Positions 4,555 through 5,409 of a stretch of 5,409 nt of DNA are shown piece by piece. The stretch's first letter is position 1; every line of letters begins with the position of its first letter. The stretch covers positions 1-5,409 of the forward strand of contig JASLCY010000415.1 in NCBI GenBank assembly GCA_030151925.1. The letters are read 5' to 3'. This DNA comes from Oligoflexus sp. (GTDB lineage: Bacteria > Bdellovibrionota_B > Oligoflexia > Oligoflexales > Oligoflexaceae). Under the pieces are notes generated by a model. The model saw only the letters and a program-made list of their open reading frames with translations. It searched no databases and had not been told where the DNA came from. The translations under genes were made by a program, and so were the position numbers.

Positions 4555-5409
4555 GTTTGGTCGGCCCAGATTTTAAGTTTTTCCCGGAAGATCTTGGCGT
4601 TATGCCTGATGTCGACCGGAAAGTCGGGATGGATGAGGAACTTCTGCACGCCGCGCGTATGGGCATGCGCATTCGCGAGCTCTTTGAGTTCGGCCAGGAG
4701 TTTGGCCGTTTCACCGCGCGTCAGGGGCCTTTTGGGTTCGACGCAGAGCAGAGGCTCCTGCCGCGGGATCGCGCCGAGCCCGACCAGCGCCGTGCGGTTC
4801 ACCAGCGGATGGCGGTTGAAGATAGCCTCGCTCGGTATCGTATAGAGATCGCGGCCTTCCGCGGTCTGAACCCGATGGCTCTTGCGTCCGCAGAACCAGA
4901 GATGGCCTTCTTCGTCGAGATAACCGAGGTCGCCCATACGATGGAACAGACGGCCTTCCGCATCATGCGTCTTGGCGATCGCGGTCGCTTCATCACGACT
5001 GAAGTAGGCGTGCGTGACCTGATCGCCGGAGACTATGATCTCACCGATCCGATTCACCGGCAGGATATCGCTCTCCGCAAAACGCGGCAGGGCCTCGTCG
5101 GTCACCCGCAGGATGCGCACGAGGGTCGGAGCGACCGGCGTGCCGACGCAAAGGCCGTGGCCGTCCTCATGTCTGCGGCGCGCTTCACCCAGCAGGAGAC
5201 GGCTTTCGGCGATCGCGACCGGCAGGGATTCCGTCGCGCCGTAGGGCGTATAGAACTCCGCGCTCTCCGGCAGGAGGCTGCGGAAGTCCGCGATCACGCC
5301 CGCGGGCACGGGAGCGCCGGCGGAGATCACGCGCCGCAGGGAAGGGAAACGCCAGCCCCGCTCCGTGCCGAAGGCCGCGACGCGTTTGATGAGCGCCGGC
5401 GAACCGAAC
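4527..5409 (-). CDS. oleC: OleC-like beta-lactone synthetase, C-terminal half
   Basis: The frame is open to the window edge, giving the last 293 residues of an ANL-superfamily (AMP-forming) enzyme; OleC is usually about 550 residues. It starts in view with FGSPAL and runs through PSLRRVISAGAPVP. OleC adenylates a 2-alkyl-3-hydroxyalkanoic acid with ATP and closes it to a beta-lactone, releasing AMP and pyrophosphate. Counting from the first visible residue, the ANL motifs are YGATES (56-61), GEIIVSGDQVTHAYF (122-136), HRMGDLGYLDEEG (156-168, with the ribose-binding Asp160) and GRKSHRV (174-180). The C-terminal domain has PVDIRHNAKIFREKL (264-278), where Lys272 takes the place of the usual adenylation lysine. 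GRKSHRV and DIRHNAKI are what I recall as OleC wording, as opposed to ordinary acyl-CoA ligases. No CoA-ligase-specific feature can be excluded from half a protein, but oleD next door supports the call. Confidence 0.87.
   Translation of the reverse strand, partial: FGSPALIKRVAAFGTERGWRFPSLRRVISAGAPVPAGVIADFRSLLPESAEFYTPYGATESLPVAIAESRLLLGEARRRHEDGHGLCVGTPVAPTLVRILRVTDEALPRFAESDILPVNRIGEIIVSGDQVTHAYFSRDEATAIAKTHDAEGRLFHRMGDLGYLDEEGHLWFCGRKSHRVQTAEGRDLYTIPSEAIFNRHPLVNRTALVGLGAIPRQEPLLCVEPKRPLTRGETAKLLAELKELANAHAHTRGVQKFLIHPDFPVDIRHNAKIFREKLKIWADQTWAKQKQLS

Overview
The window is a GC-rich stretch of a Gram-negative bacterial chromosome. It holds seven protein-coding genes: five on the + strand, converging on two on the - strand. 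The Gram-negative reading rests on two lipobox-bearing lipoproteins and a MurA-type peptidoglycan enzyme. The MurA subfamily, the lipoprotein style and the ole genes suggest a lineage such as Bdellovibrionota/Oligoflexia or another deltaproteobacterial-like group. That placement is a low-confidence guess from recall. There are no insertion sequences, tRNA or rRNA genes, or CRISPR arrays.

Left part (1-1347): the 3' end of a murA-like gene, then after 15 bp a small four-cysteine secreted lipoprotein with a strong Shine-Dalgarno (SD) site. The lipoprotein resembles APCDD1-type lipocalin-like proteins.

Middle (1348-3479): a compact lemA - TPM - TPM operon. It encodes a LemA lipoprotein, a secreted YgcG-type TPM protein with one membrane anchor and a Gly/Trp-rich tail, and a second TPM protein whose domain is interrupted by two membrane helices. 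The genes overlap by a few bases, so they are probably translationally coupled. In front of lemA lies a long hairpin whose 3' arm contains the whole lemA Shine-Dalgarno sequence. This is the strongest unexplained signal in the window and a good candidate for translational control of the operon.

Junction (3480-3579): the convergent gene ends are separated by only 73 bp. A roughly 43-bp repeat occurs twice here with a 49-bp period. One copy supplies the last codons and stop of the oleD-like gene. The other carries a matching LAQSMA-stop reading frame with synonymous differences, like a relic of a duplicated gene end.

Right part (3553-5409, - strand): oleD and the 3' half of oleC, overlapping by 28 bp. 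Together they would reduce a 2-alkyl-3-ketoacid (OleD) and close the resulting hydroxyacid to a beta-lactone (OleC). These are the middle steps of long-chain olefin biosynthesis, or the end steps of a beta-lactone pathway if no oleB is present. oleA and oleB, if they exist, lie outside the window.

No wholly new system is evident. The points most worth following are the lemA leader hairpin, the duplicated gene-end repeat and the four-cysteine lipoprotein.
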